Of a stretch of DNA of 64,000 nucleotides, positions 1 to 8,462 are shown one piece after another. Both the position numbers and the translations under genes were made by a program. The number at the start of each line of letters is the position of its first letter. Position 1 is the stretch's first letter. The notes below the pieces were generated by a model. That model did no database searches. It was given only the letters and a program-made list of their open reading frames with translations, and was not told the DNA's origin. Source of the stretch: Pseudomonas panipatensis. Lineage in GTDB: Bacteria > Pseudomonadota > Gammaproteobacteria > Pseudomonadales > Pseudomonadaceae. The stretch spans positions 1 to 64,000 of the forward strand of contig NZ_FNDS01000008.1 in NCBI RefSeq assembly GCF_900099785.1, written 5' to 3'.

Positions 1-50
1 TGTGAGGCGTTGAGCTAACCAATACTAATTGCCCGTGAGGCTTGACCATA
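1..50 (+). rRNA. rrl: 23S ribosomal RNA, 3' end only
   Basis: The first 50 bases read as the conserved 3' tail of a gammaproteobacterial 23S rRNA, ending in the CCCGTGAGGCTTGACCATA region. The rest of the gene lies before the window. A 5S gene follows about 125 bp downstream on the same strand, as in a normal rrn operon. The exact last base is uncertain by a few nucleotides. Confidence 0.9.
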
Positions 51-174
51 TAACACCCAAACAATTTGGTGTTAGACGGTGAAGTCGACGAACCGAAAGT
101 TCGCAAGAACCGCAAATACCTGAATCACATACCCGAATTCGGATGAGCGTTGAAAGACGGGCATCCTAAAGAAT

Positions 175-293
175 TGCTTGACGACCATAGAGCGTTGGAA
201 CCACCTGATCCCATCCCGAACTCAGTAGTGAAACGATGCATCGCCGATGGTAGTGTGGGGTTTCCCCATGTGAGAGTAGGTCATCGTCAAGCA
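175..293 (+). rRNA. rrf: 5S ribosomal RNA
   Basis: About 118 bases that begin GCTTGACGACCATAGAGC and end GGTCATCGTCAAGC. The two ends are complementary and form helix I, and the interior has the conserved CCCGAACTCAG and GATGGTAGTGTGGGG segments of Pseudomonas 5S rRNA. It follows the 23S tail and is followed by a rho-independent terminator at 302-338. The boundaries may shift by one or two bases. Confidence 0.96.
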
Positions 294-301
294 CCTATCC
301 C

Positions 302-338
302 AAAACCCCTGGTCAGCAATGACCAGGGGTTTTGCTTT
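302..338 (+). terminator. Rho-independent terminator of the rrn operon
   Basis: A perfect 14-bp stem (302-315 with 320-333) closes a GCAA tetraloop. The stem ends in four T residues and a further T-rich stretch (GCTTTT). It lies directly after the 5S gene. Confidence 0.93.
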
Positions 339-453
339 TGCGCGCGGAAAAGTGCCGGTCTCGTGGCGAGCGGTGAAGTTCCTTTCTGCGCAGCATGGCA
401 TGGACATTTCGCGAAACAAATTGTCGCTGCCTTGCCTCGCCCCATCTTCCGGG

Positions 454-493
454 CTTTCATCTGGTTGTCACATTGCTTTCATAGAGTCTTCAT
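454..493 (+). promoter_or_regulatory. Tandem PhoB boxes of the pstS promoter
   Basis: Four direct repeats at exact 11-bp phasing: CTTTCAT (454-460), TTGTCAC (465-471), CTTTCAT (476-482) and TCTTCAT (487-493). They are separated by 4-bp spacers and resemble the PhoB consensus CTGTCAT-N4-CTGTCAT. A plausible -10 (CGATAGT, 503-509) begins about 10 bp after the last repeat, which is the usual layout where PhoB replaces the -35 contact. Two adjacent 22-bp boxes can be drawn. Confidence 0.85.
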
Positions 494-548
494 GCGCCAT
501 TTCGATAGTGGCGTCGATCGAATCTCGTTCTGTTCCAAGGAGCAAGGC

Positions 549-1520
549 ATGAAACTCAAGCGTTTGATGGCGGCCCTGACCTTCGCCGCTGCGGGCGTGG
601 GCGCCGCCAGCGCTTTCGCCGCTATCGATCCGGCTCTGCCGGATTACCAGAAAGCCAGCGGCGTCTCGGGCAATCTGTCCAGCGTAGGCTCGGATACCCT
701 GGCCAACGTCATGACCATGTGGGCCGAGGAGTACAAGCGCCAGTATCCGAGTGTGAACGTGCAGATTCAGGCGGCAGGCTCTTCCACTGCACCGCCTGCG
801 CTCACCGAAGGCACCGCGAACCTGGGGCCGATGAGCCGCAAGATGAAAGATGTCGAGCTGCAGGCCTTCGAGCAGAAGTACGGCTACAAACCCACGGCGG
901 TTCCCGTGGCTGTCGATGCCCTTGCGATCTTCGTGCACAAGGACAACCCCATCAAAGGCCTGACCATGCAACAGGTCGATGCCATTTTCTCCTCGACCCG
1001 CTTGTGCGGGGCCAAGCAGGAGGTGAAGACCTGGGGGGATCTGGGGCTGACGGGCGACTGGGCGAACAAGCCTGTCCAACTGTTCGGCCGTAACTCGGTC
1101 TCGGGCACATACGGTTACTTCAAGGAAGAAGCCCTGTGCAAGGGTGATTACAAACCCAACGTCAACGAGCAGCCAGGTTCCGCTTCGGTCGTGCAGTCGG
1201 TCAGTCAGTCGCTGAATGGCGTGGGCTATTCCGGTATCGGCTACAAGACGGCGAGCGTGAAGACCGTGCCGCTGGCGAAGAAGGAAGGTGGTGCCTTCAT
1301 CGAGGATAATGAGCAGAATGCGCTGAATGGCAGCTACCCGTTGTCGCGCTTCCTTTATGTCTATGTGAACAAGGCGCCGAACAAGCCCCTGGCTCCCCTG
1401 GAGGCCCAGTTCCTGAAGATGGTGCTGTCGAAAACCGGCCAGCAGATCGTGGTGAAGGACGGCTACGTGCCGCTGCCGGCCAAGGTGGCTGAAAAAGCGA
1501 TCAAAGACCTGGGCTTGTAA
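549..1520 (+). CDS. pstS: PstS, periplasmic phosphate-binding protein
   Basis: This 323-residue protein captures inorganic phosphate in the periplasm and delivers it to the PstCAB permease. It starts with a Sec signal peptide ([12 protein letters not shown], cleavage near AFA-A around residue 24). Phosphate-binding segments [15 protein letters not shown] and [11 protein letters not shown] are visible. The frame is open upstream to position 150, but the ATG at 549 is chosen because the signal peptide begins there, AAGGAG precedes it, and the upstream part runs back through the 5S gene. PhoB boxes and a -10 lie just upstream, so phosphate starvation should induce it. A terminator separates it from pstC, which lets PstS be made in excess. 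Confidence 0.96.
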   Translation: MKLKRLMAALTFAAAGVGAASAFAAIDPALPDYQKASGVSGNLSSVGSDTLANVMTMWAEEYKRQYPSVNVQIQAAGSSTAPPALTEGTANLGPMSRKMKDVELQAFEQKYGYKPTAVPVAVDALAIFVHKDNPIKGLTMQQVDAIFSSTRLCGAKQEVKTWGDLGLTGDWANKPVQLFGRNSVSGTYGYFKEEALCKGDYKPNVNEQPGSASVVQSVSQSLNGVGYSGIGYKTASVKTVPLAKKEGGAFIEDNEQNALNGSYPLSRFLYVYVNKAPNKPLAPLEAQFLKMVLSKTGQQIVVKDGYVPLPAKVAEKAIKDLGL

Positions 1521-1568
1521 CCGCCCCGTTTGCCGCTTGCCGTCATAGGGGCGAGCGGTAGGCAATCG

Positions 1569-1601
1569 AGCCCGTTGGCAGGTGACTGCCGACGGGCTTT
1601 G
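1569..1601 (+). terminator. Terminator between pstS and pstC
   Basis: A 12-bp stem (1569-1580 with 1587-1598, one G-T pair) closes a 6-nt loop and ends in CTTTGT. It lies right after the pstS stop, just before the next PhoB boxes, and probably decouples pstS from pstCAB. Confidence 0.8.
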
Positions 1602-1603
1602 TC

Positions 1604-1632
1604 GCGTCATTTCGATGTCATCTTTCTGTCAT
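1604..1632 (+). promoter_or_regulatory. PhoB boxes of the pstCAB promoter
   Basis: Three 7-bp direct repeats at 11-bp spacing: GCGTCAT (1604-1610), ATGTCAT (1615-1621) and CTGTCAT (1626-1632). A possible -10 (CTAGGGT) begins about 10 bp later. This gives pstC its own PhoB-dependent promoter in addition to any read-through from pstS. Confidence 0.82.
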
Positions 1633-1656
1633 AGACTGCCGCTAGGGTGTCTGCCC

Positions 1657-3939
1657 ATGAATGACCTGGTCCCATCTTCGATGAGCAACACTCCTCCCGA
1701 GCGGATCGATTTCAACACGCCGGCCCTGCGCCGCAAGCGCCGCCTGCGTGCGCTCAAGGATCGGTTGACCCGCTGGTATGTGCTGATCGGCGGCCTCGCC
1801 GTGTTGGTGGCCATCACCCTGATCTTCTTCTACCTCGCCTATGTCGTGTTGCCGCTGTTCCGTGGCGCCGAGCTGGACGCCGGGAAGCCCCTGGCTCCTG
1901 CCTGGTTGAAGACGGCCCAGGCACCGCTGCTGCTGAGCATCGAAGAGCAGAACCAGGTGATGATGCGGGTGGGCACCGACGGCCAGATTCTGTTCATCGA
2001 TCTGAGCACCGGTGACGCGGTCAGCCGCCAGGACCTCAAGCTGCCCGCGGGCACTCATGTGGTATCGATCGCCGAGGATCAGCCAGGCCACCCGCTGGTG
2101 GCATTGGGGCTGTCCAACGGCCAGGTGCTGGTGTTCAGGCACAGCTACAAGATCAGCTATCCGGACAACCGGAAAGTCATCACGCCGCAGATTGAATATC
2201 CCTACGGGGAAACCCCGGTGACCCTCGACGCGCAGGGGCAGCCGCTCGCGCATGTCGCACTGGCTTCCGGCGATGACAGTCTGCTGCTGGCCGCCTCTGC
2301 CGGCAGCGCGATGATGCTGCTCAACCTCAGTAGCCGGGAGAACATGCTGACCGGCGAAACCACGCTGGAACAGGAGCGTGTCGACCTGCCGCAGATCGCC
2401 GAGCCGATCAAGGCGATCTACATCGACCCACGCAAGCAATGGCTATACGTGATCAATGGGCGTGCCCAGGCCGACGTCTTCGACCTGCGCACCCACCAAC
2501 TGAATGGCCGCTACAAGTTGCTCGACCATGCCGATAGCGAGGTCACCGCAAGCAGCCAGTTGCTCGGCGGCATCTCACTGATGATCGGCAGCTCGAAGGG
2601 CAGCATCAGCCAGTGGTTCATGGCCCGCGATACCGATGGCGAGCCGCGCTTGTCCCATGTCCGGGATTTCCGTCTGGGTCGCCTGCCGATCACGGCCATC
2701 GTGCCTGAGCAGCGGCGCAAGGGTTTCATCGCCCTGGACGACGGCGGCAACCTCGGCGTGTTCCACAGCACCGCGCACCGCACCCTGCTCATGCAGCAGA
2801 TCGCGCCGGGCGATGGCGCCCTGGCGCTTTCGCCGCGCGCCAACCGGGTGCTGCTGGAGCAGGGCGGCGTACTGCATACTTTCAGCCTGAACAACCCGCA
2901 TCCGGAAGTGTCCTGGAGCGCGCTGTGGAGCAAGGTCTGGTACGAGAGCTACGACAAACCGCAGTACGTCTGGCAATCGACCGCCGCGACCACCGATTTC
3001 GAGCCCAAGCTGAGCCTCGCGCCGCTGACGTTCGGCACCCTCAAGGCGGCGTTCTACGCGATGATCCTCGCCGCGCCCCTGGCGATCGCCGCGGCTGTCT
3101 ACACCGCCTACTTCATGGCTCCGGGCATGCGCCGCAAGGTCAAGCCGGTGATCGAACTGATGGAGGCGTTGCCGACGGTCATCCTCGGCTTCTTCGCTGG
3201 CCTGTTCCTCGCTCCTTACGTCGAAGGTCACCTGCCCGGCATTTTCAGCCTGCTGCTGCTCACGCCGCTGGGCATTCTTCTCGCGGGCCTGCTCTGGAGC
3301 CGCCTGCCCGAGCGCATCCGTCTGTCCTTGCCGGATGGCTGGGAGGCCGCGCTGCTGATTCCCGTGGTGCTCGCCGTCGGCGCCTTCGCCCTGTGGCTCA
3401 GCCCGCACCTGGAAACGGCTTTCTTCGGCGGCGACATGCGTCTGTGGATAAGTCATGACCTGGGTATCACCTACGATCAGCGCAATGCCCTGATCGTCGG
3501 CCTGGCCATGGGCTTCGCGGTGATTCCGAACATTTTCTCGATCGCCGAAGACGCTATTTTCAGCGTGCCCAGGAGCCTGACCTATGGCTCACTGGCGCTC
3601 GGTGCGACGCCCTGGCAGACCCTGACCCGGGTGGTCATCCTGACGGCCAGCCCGGGGATCTTCTCGGCGCTGATGATCGGTCTCGGGCGTGCCGTGGGCG
3701 AAACCATGATCGTGCTGATGGCGACCGGCAATACACCGGTGATGGATGTGAATATCTTCCAGGGCATGCGTACCCTCGCCGCTAACGTCGCGGTGGAAAT
3801 GCCCGAGTCGGAAGTCGGCGGGACCCATTACCGCGTGCTGTTCCTCTCGGCGCTGGTGCTGCTGACCTTCACGTTCGTGATGAACACCCTGGCCGAGCTG
3901 ATCCGTCAGCGGCTGCGGAAGAAATACGCGTCGCTCTGA
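1657..3939 (+). CDS. pstC: PstC, phosphate ABC transporter permease with large periplasmic insert
   Basis: This 760-residue inner-membrane permease subunit imports phosphate. One transmembrane helix lies near residues 41-68. About 400 residues of beta-rich sequence follow, with repeated VGTDGQILFIDLSTGD-like strands suggesting a beta-propeller. The MetI-type permease domain occupies the last 300 residues, with the ATPase-contact loop near EDAIFSVPRSLTYGSLALGA. Classical E. coli PstC has only the permease domain (about 320 residues). The ATG at 1657 (MNDL) is preferred over 1681 (MSNT) by family resemblance; neither has a strong ribosome site. With the predicted -10, the leader would be only a few bases long. 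Confidence 0.93.
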   Translation: MNDLVPSSMSNTPPERIDFNTPALRRKRRLRALKDRLTRWYVLIGGLAVLVAITLIFFYLAYVVLPLFRGAELDAGKPLAPAWLKTAQAPLLLSIEEQNQVMMRVGTDGQILFIDLSTGDAVSRQDLKLPAGTHVVSIAEDQPGHPLVALGLSNGQVLVFRHSYKISYPDNRKVITPQIEYPYGETPVTLDAQGQPLAHVALASGDDSLLLAASAGSAMMLLNLSSRENMLTGETTLEQERVDLPQIAEPIKAIYIDPRKQWLYVINGRAQADVFDLRTHQLNGRYKLLDHADSEVTASSQLLGGISLMIGSSKGSISQWFMARDTDGEPRLSHVRDFRLGRLPITAIVPEQRRKGFIALDDGGNLGVFHSTAHRTLLMQQIAPGDGALALSPRANRVLLEQGGVLHTFSLNNPHPEVSWSALWSKVWYESYDKPQYVWQSTAATTDFEPKLSLAPLTFGTLKAAFYAMILAAPLAIAAAVYTAYFMAPGMRRKVKPVIELMEALPTVILGFFAGLFLAPYVEGHLPGIFSLLLLTPLGILLAGLLWSRLPERIRLSLPDGWEAALLIPVVLAVGAFALWLSPHLETAFFGGDMRLWISHDLGITYDQRNALIVGLAMGFAVIPNIFSIAEDAIFSVPRSLTYGSLALGATPWQTLTRVVILTASPGIFSALMIGLGRAVGETMIVLMATGNTPVMDVNIFQGMRTLAANVAVEMPESEVGGTHYRVLFLSALVLLTFTFVMNTLAELIRQRLRKKYASL

Positions 3940-3962
3940 CCGGCGCCTGACGAGGCTCATCT

Positions 3963-5639
3963 GTGAAACAGAAACAGGATTCCGTGAAAGCCTGGTTCGC
4001 CAGCGGTTCTCCCTGGGTGTGGATGAACGCGGGCGCGGTGTCGATCGCGGTGATCATGACCATTGGCCTGCTCGCGCTCATTGCCGTGCGTGGCCTGGGG
4101 CACTTCTGGCCGGCGAACGTGCTGGAAGCGACCTACAGCGTTCCCGGTGAAACGCCCAAGACCCTGATCGGCGAAGAGGTGCAGAGCGAAGAGGTGCCGC
4201 GTGCGCGCTTGCGCAGCGCCGGCTTGCCGGTGCCGGCCGACGGCCCGGAGTTGATGACCCGCGAGCTGCTCAAACTGGGCAATCGCGATCTCACCGGCAG
4301 CGACTTCTCCTGGGTCATCGGCGAATGGCTCAGCGAGCGCCGGCAGCCCGCGGACCTGCTGGTCCTGGAGCGGCGCGAGTGGGGCAATTACTACGGCTAT
4401 CCGGTCAGCCTCAAGCAGGACGGCAAACAGGTGGCCGACGGCGCCACGCTCATGCCCGAGCTGCAGGCGCGCATGCAGCGCGTCGATGACCTGTATCGCC
4501 AGCTCAACGCGCTGGAAAAGAAGGATATCGGTGGCATCAACCACGACCTCGAGCGCCTGCGCCTGAAGGAGCGCCGCCTGCAGCTCGATGGCAGGCTGGA
4601 TGCCGCCGCACAGGCCGATCTGGCCAGTACCCGCGCCGAATTGCAGGCGCAGTACCAGGGCTACGAGGCGCAGCTCGGCGAATTGCGTCAGGCGTTCAAC
4701 CGCGACAGCCTGGTGGTGCGTGACGCCAGCGGCCAGCAGACCGAGATCAGCCTCGGCAAGCTGGTCCATGCCTACCAGCCCAACGCCATGGGCTACGCTG
4801 CGAAGTTCGCTTTTTACTTCGAGAAACTCTGGGAGTTCCTCAGCGAGGACCCGCGTGAGGCGAATACCGAGGGCGGTATCTTCCCGGCGATTTTCGGCAC
4901 CGTGATGATGACCCTGGTGATGGCGCTGATCGTCACGCCCTTCGGCGTGATCGCCGCCGTTTATCTGCGCGAATACGCACGCCAGGGGTTGCTGACGCGG
5001 GTCATCCGTATCGCGGTGAACAACCTCGCCGGCGTGCCGGCCATCGTCTATGGGGTTTTCGGCCTGGGCTTCTTCGTCTATGTGCTCGGCGGTTCCATCG
5101 ACCGCTTGTTCTTCCCCGAGGCGCTGCCGGCGCCGACCTTCGGCACGCCTGGCTTGTTCTGGGCCTCGCTGACCCTGGCGATCCTCGCCGTGCCGGTGGT
5201 CATCGTCGCTACCGAAGAAGGCCTGGCGCGCATTCCGCGCACGGTGCGCGAAGGCTCGCTGGCCCTGGGCGCGACCAAGGCCGAGACCTTGTGGAAGATC
5301 GTCCTGCCGATGGCCAGCCCGGCGATCATGACCGGGCTGATTCTCGCCGTGGCCCGTGCCGCTGGCGAAGTGGCGCCGCTGATGCTGGTCGGTGTGGTCA
5401 AGCTGGCGCCGTCGCTGCCGGTGGATGGCAATTACCCGTATGTGCACCTCGACCAGAAGATCATGCACCTGGGCTTCCACATCTACGATGTCGGCTTCCA
5501 GAGCCCCAACGTCGAGGCCGCACGGCCGCTGGTGTACGCCACCGCGCTGCTGCTGGTCATAGTGATCGCGCTGCTGAATTTCTCGGCCATCGCCATCCGT
5601 AACCGCCTGCGCGAGAAGTACAAGGCGCTGGAAAACTGA
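3963..5639 (+). CDS. pstA: PstA, phosphate ABC transporter permease with N-terminal extension
   Basis: This second permease subunit has 558 residues and starts with GTG, 23 bp after pstC. After the first membrane helix (residues 20-45) comes an insert of about 270 residues. The insert is rich in charged heptads near residues 160-255 and looks coiled-coil. The permease domain follows, with the coupling loop EEGLARIPRTVREGSLALGA and a conserved GLILAVARAAGEVAPL segment. Like PstC, it is much longer than the E. coli protein (about 296 residues). It is co-transcribed with pstC and pstB, and the extra domain probably faces the periplasm. Confidence 0.94.
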   Translation: MKQKQDSVKAWFASGSPWVWMNAGAVSIAVIMTIGLLALIAVRGLGHFWPANVLEATYSVPGETPKTLIGEEVQSEEVPRARLRSAGLPVPADGPELMTRELLKLGNRDLTGSDFSWVIGEWLSERRQPADLLVLERREWGNYYGYPVSLKQDGKQVADGATLMPELQARMQRVDDLYRQLNALEKKDIGGINHDLERLRLKERRLQLDGRLDAAAQADLASTRAELQAQYQGYEAQLGELRQAFNRDSLVVRDASGQQTEISLGKLVHAYQPNAMGYAAKFAFYFEKLWEFLSEDPREANTEGGIFPAIFGTVMMTLVMALIVTPFGVIAAVYLREYARQGLLTRVIRIAVNNLAGVPAIVYGVFGLGFFVYVLGGSIDRLFFPEALPAPTFGTPGLFWASLTLAILAVPVVIVATEEGLARIPRTVREGSLALGATKAETLWKIVLPMASPAIMTGLILAVARAAGEVAPLMLVGVVKLAPSLPVDGNYPYVHLDQKIMHLGFHIYDVGFQSPNVEAARPLVYATALLLVIVIALLNFSAIAIRNRLREKYKALEN

Positions 5640-5672
5640 TCGCGGCCAGCAGCCTCCAACAGGAGACCGAAG

Positions 5673-6509
5673 ATGCAACACGATTCCCCCCGTCACGGCC
5701 TTGACCTCGCCGCCCTGGGCCGCACGCAGCGCCAGGGCATGCGCCTGGAGAGCGAGGGCGTGGCGTTGGAGGTGCCTGGCCTGAACCTGTTCTACGGGCA
5801 GAAGCAGGCGCTGTTCGACATCACCATGACCATCCCGAAGCGGCGTGTGACGGCCTTCATCGGCCCGTCCGGCTGTGGCAAGTCGACCCTGTTGCGCTGC
5901 TTCAACCGCATGAACGATCTGGTCGACGACTGCCGCGTGCAAGGCGAGATCCGCCTCGACGGGCACGATATCTTCGCCAAGGGTGTGGATGTCGCCGAAC
6001 TGCGCCGCCGCGTGGGCATGGTGTTCCAGAAACCCAACCCGTTCCCCAAGACCATTTACGAGAATGTGGTCTATGGTCTGCGCATCCAGGGTGTGAACAA
6101 GAAGCGCGTGCTCGACGAGGCGGTGGAGTGGGCGCTCAAGGGCGCCGCATTGTGGGACGAGGTCAAGGATCGCCTGCACGAATCGGCTCTGGGCCTGTCC
6201 GGTGGCCAGCAGCAGCGCCTGGTGATCGCCCGCACCATTGCGGTGGAACCCGAGGTGCTATTGCTCGACGAACCCTGTTCGGCGCTCGATCCGATCTCTA
6301 CGCTGAAGGTCGAGGAACTGATCTACGAACTGAAGTCCAAGTTCACCATCGTCATCGTCACCCACAACATGCAGCAGGCCGCACGGGTCTCCGACTACAC
6401 GGCTTTCATGCACATGGGCAAGCTGGTCGAGTACGGCGATACCGATACCCTGTTCACCAATCCGGCGGAGCGACAGACCGAGGACTACATCACCGGGCGC
6501 TATGGCTAG
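5673..6509 (+). CDS. pstB: PstB, phosphate ABC transporter ATPase
   Basis: This 278-residue cytoplasmic ATPase powers the PstCA channel. Walker A is GPSGCGKST (residues 64-72), the ABC signature is LSGGQQQR, and Walker B is [11 protein letters not shown] followed by the switch histidine in VTHNMQQA. An AGGAGA ribosome site lies 9 bp before the ATG. It starts 33 bp after pstA. With PhoU it also takes part in phosphate signalling to PhoR. Confidence 0.97.
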   Translation: MQHDSPRHGLDLAALGRTQRQGMRLESEGVALEVPGLNLFYGQKQALFDITMTIPKRRVTAFIGPSGCGKSTLLRCFNRMNDLVDDCRVQGEIRLDGHDIFAKGVDVAELRRRVGMVFQKPNPFPKTIYENVVYGLRIQGVNKKRVLDEAVEWALKGAALWDEVKDRLHESALGLSGGQQQRLVIARTIAVEPEVLLLDEPCSALDPISTLKVEELIYELKSKFTIVIVTHNMQQAARVSDYTAFMHMGKLVEYGDTDTLFTNPAERQTEDYITGRYG

Positions 6510-6599
6510 GGCCCGATCCGCGCCGCAGGATAGCGGCGGTCGCATCATAAAATTGCAACCTTAGGCTCGTAGCCTGCAGCTTTCGCGGAGCGAAACCTC

Positions 6600-7325
6600 A
6601 TGATCAACAAAGAAAGCCTCACCCATCACATTTCCCAGCAATTCAACGCCGAGCTGGAGGATGTGCGCAGCCATCTGCTGGCCATGGGCGGACTGGTCGA
6701 GAAGCAGGTCAACGACGCCGTGACGGCCCTGATCGACGCCGATTCCGGCCTCGCCCAGCAAGTGCGCGAGATCGACGACCAGATCAACCAGATGGAGCGC
6801 AACATCGACGAGGAGTGCATGCGCATCCTCGCGCGCCGCCAGCCGGCGGCGTCCGACCTGCGCCTGATCATCAGCATCTCCAAGTCGGTGATCGACCTCG
6901 AGCGCATCGGCGACGAAGCCTCGAAGATCGCCCGCCGCGCCATCCAGCTCTGCGAGGAAGGCGAGGCCCCGCGTGGCTACGTCGAGGTTCGCCATATCGG
7001 CGGCCAGGTGCGCAAGATGGTGCAGGAAGCGCTGGACGCCTTCGCCCGCTTCGACGCCGACCTGGCGCTGTCGGTGGCGCAGTACGACAAGACCGTCGAC
7101 CGCGAGTACAAGACCGCTCTGCGCGAACTGGTGACCTACATGATGGAAGATCCGCGCGCCATTTCGCGGGTGCTCAACGTCATCTGGGTCCTGCGTTCGC
7201 TGGAGCGCATCGGCGATCACGCACGCAACATCGCCGAACTGGTGATCTACCTGGTGCGTGGCACCGACGTTCGTCATCTCGGTCTGACCCGCATGAAGGA
7301 AGAAGTGCAGGGCAAGTCGGAATAG
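6600..7325 (+). CDS. phoU: PhoU, negative regulator of the Pho response
   Basis: This 241-residue all-helical protein contains two three-helix PhoU repeats (roughly residues 20-110 and 125-215). Each repeat carries the metal-cluster type motif in segments such as DLERIGDEASKIAR and SLERIGDHARNIAE. It links the Pst transporter to the PhoR kinase and keeps the regulon off when phosphate is plentiful. It starts 90 bp after pstB with GGAG upstream. The gap shows no terminator, so it probably belongs to the pstCAB transcript. Confidence 0.96.
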   Translation: MINKESLTHHISQQFNAELEDVRSHLLAMGGLVEKQVNDAVTALIDADSGLAQQVREIDDQINQMERNIDEECMRILARRQPAASDLRLIISISKSVIDLERIGDEASKIARRAIQLCEEGEAPRGYVEVRHIGGQVRKMVQEALDAFARFDADLALSVAQYDKTVDREYKTALRELVTYMMEDPRAISRVLNVIWVLRSLERIGDHARNIAELVIYLVRGTDVRHLGLTRMKEEVQGKSE

Positions 7326-7444
7326 CGCTCCATGTGCTAGCGGAGCGTTCCGGGCGATCATTCTGTGTCCGGACGGCTACGTCGGCGTGGCATCCTGCCA
7401 GCGGGCAAGGCTATCCTTCGCCTTGACGTTCCATGGAGCCGACG

Positions 7445-8344
7445 ATGAGCAAGGTCAGTGTGCTGGTCGTGGATGACGCCTCGTTCATCCGTGACCTGGT
7501 TAAAAAGGGATTGCGCGACCATTTCCCCGGGCTGCGTATCGAGGAAGCGGTGAACGGGCGCAAGGCCCAGCAGTTGCTCGCCCGGCAAGCGGTCGATCTG
7601 ATTCTCTGTGACTGGGAGATGCCGGAAATGTCCGGTATCGAGCTGCTCGGCTGGTGCCGGGCGCAAGAGCCGTTGAAGGCAGTGCCCTTCATCATGGTGA
7701 CCAGTCGCGGCGACAAGGAAAACGTGGTCCAGGCCATTCAGGCCGGGGTCTCCGACTACATCGGCAAGCCCTTCTCCAACGACCAGTTGGTCACCAAGGT
7801 GCGCAAGGCATTGAGCCGCAGCGGCAAGCTGGAGACGCTCATGGCCTCGACGCCGCAGCGCAGCCTGGCGGGCGGCCCGCCGAACGATTCGCTGAGTGTG
7901 CTTACCGGCGGCAAGGCTGAAGTGCTGCGTAGCCCGGCTGCCGCCGTGGCGCGTCCGGCAGCCCCGGCTCCGGCAGCGGCCGCCCCGAGCGCCGCCGCAC
8001 GGCCAGCCATGCCGTCCAAGGGACAAGGGCAATTGCGCCTGCCCAATGCCAGCCTGCCCTGTGTGATCCGCGGTCTCAGTCTGAAGGACGCGCAACTGGT
8101 GGTGAAGCGTGGCGAGCTGCTGCCGCAGGTACTGGAGTCCGCCGTGCTGGACCTTGAAGAGGGCAGCGAAGTGGCCCGTCTGAACGGCTACCTGCACGCC
8201 GTCTCTGCCCTGGAGCCGAAGCCGGACAGCGAATGGCTATTGCTGCACTTGCGATTCGTCGACCAGGACCCGCAAAAGCTCGATTACCTATCGCGCCTGA
8301 TCGCCCGCGGCAGCTCGCAGAAGCACTACGTTCCCGGCGCTTGA
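7445..8344 (+). CDS. Response regulator with receiver and PilZ-like output domain
   Basis: A 299-residue protein. The CheY-type receiver (residues 4-120) has the acidic pair D10-D11, the phospho-acceptor D56, T86 and K108. A linker rich in Ala and Pro (about residues 150-190) leads to a C-terminal domain of about 105 residues. This domain ends in LHLRFVDQDPQKLDYLSRLI, which resembles the end of PilZ domains, but the usual RxxxR and (D/N)xSxxG c-di-GMP motifs are not clear. The start at 7445 follows GGAG with good spacing; an in-frame ATG lies at 7433. No kinase gene is adjacent. The cellular role is unknown. Confidence 0.85.
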   Translation: MSKVSVLVVDDASFIRDLVKKGLRDHFPGLRIEEAVNGRKAQQLLARQAVDLILCDWEMPEMSGIELLGWCRAQEPLKAVPFIMVTSRGDKENVVQAIQAGVSDYIGKPFSNDQLVTKVRKALSRSGKLETLMASTPQRSLAGGPPNDSLSVLTGGKAEVLRSPAAAVARPAAPAPAAAAPSAAARPAMPSKGQGQLRLPNASLPCVIRGLSLKDAQLVVKRGELLPQVLESAVLDLEEGSEVARLNGYLHAVSALEPKPDSEWLLLHLRFVDQDPQKLDYLSRLIARGSSQKHYVPGA

Positions 8345-8462
8345 TCGCGTGGCACCGCGTCCTCGATATCGGACTGCTTCACAGCCTGACCGCCGGCCGC
8401 TCGCCGGCGCCTGGCTGCGCTGCTAGTCTTGCCGGTGTCGGATACTTATAACCAGAGTCGAC

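Noticed and set aside
150-548. An N-terminal extension of pstS through the 5S gene.
   Set aside because: It would be read through an rRNA gene and a terminator, and the signal peptide begins at 549.
3957-6179. A 740-codon open frame on the minus strand across pstA and pstB.
   Set aside because: It is antisense to clear pstA and pstB, rich in His/Gln/Arg as expected of a shadow frame in GC-rich DNA, and shows no domain.
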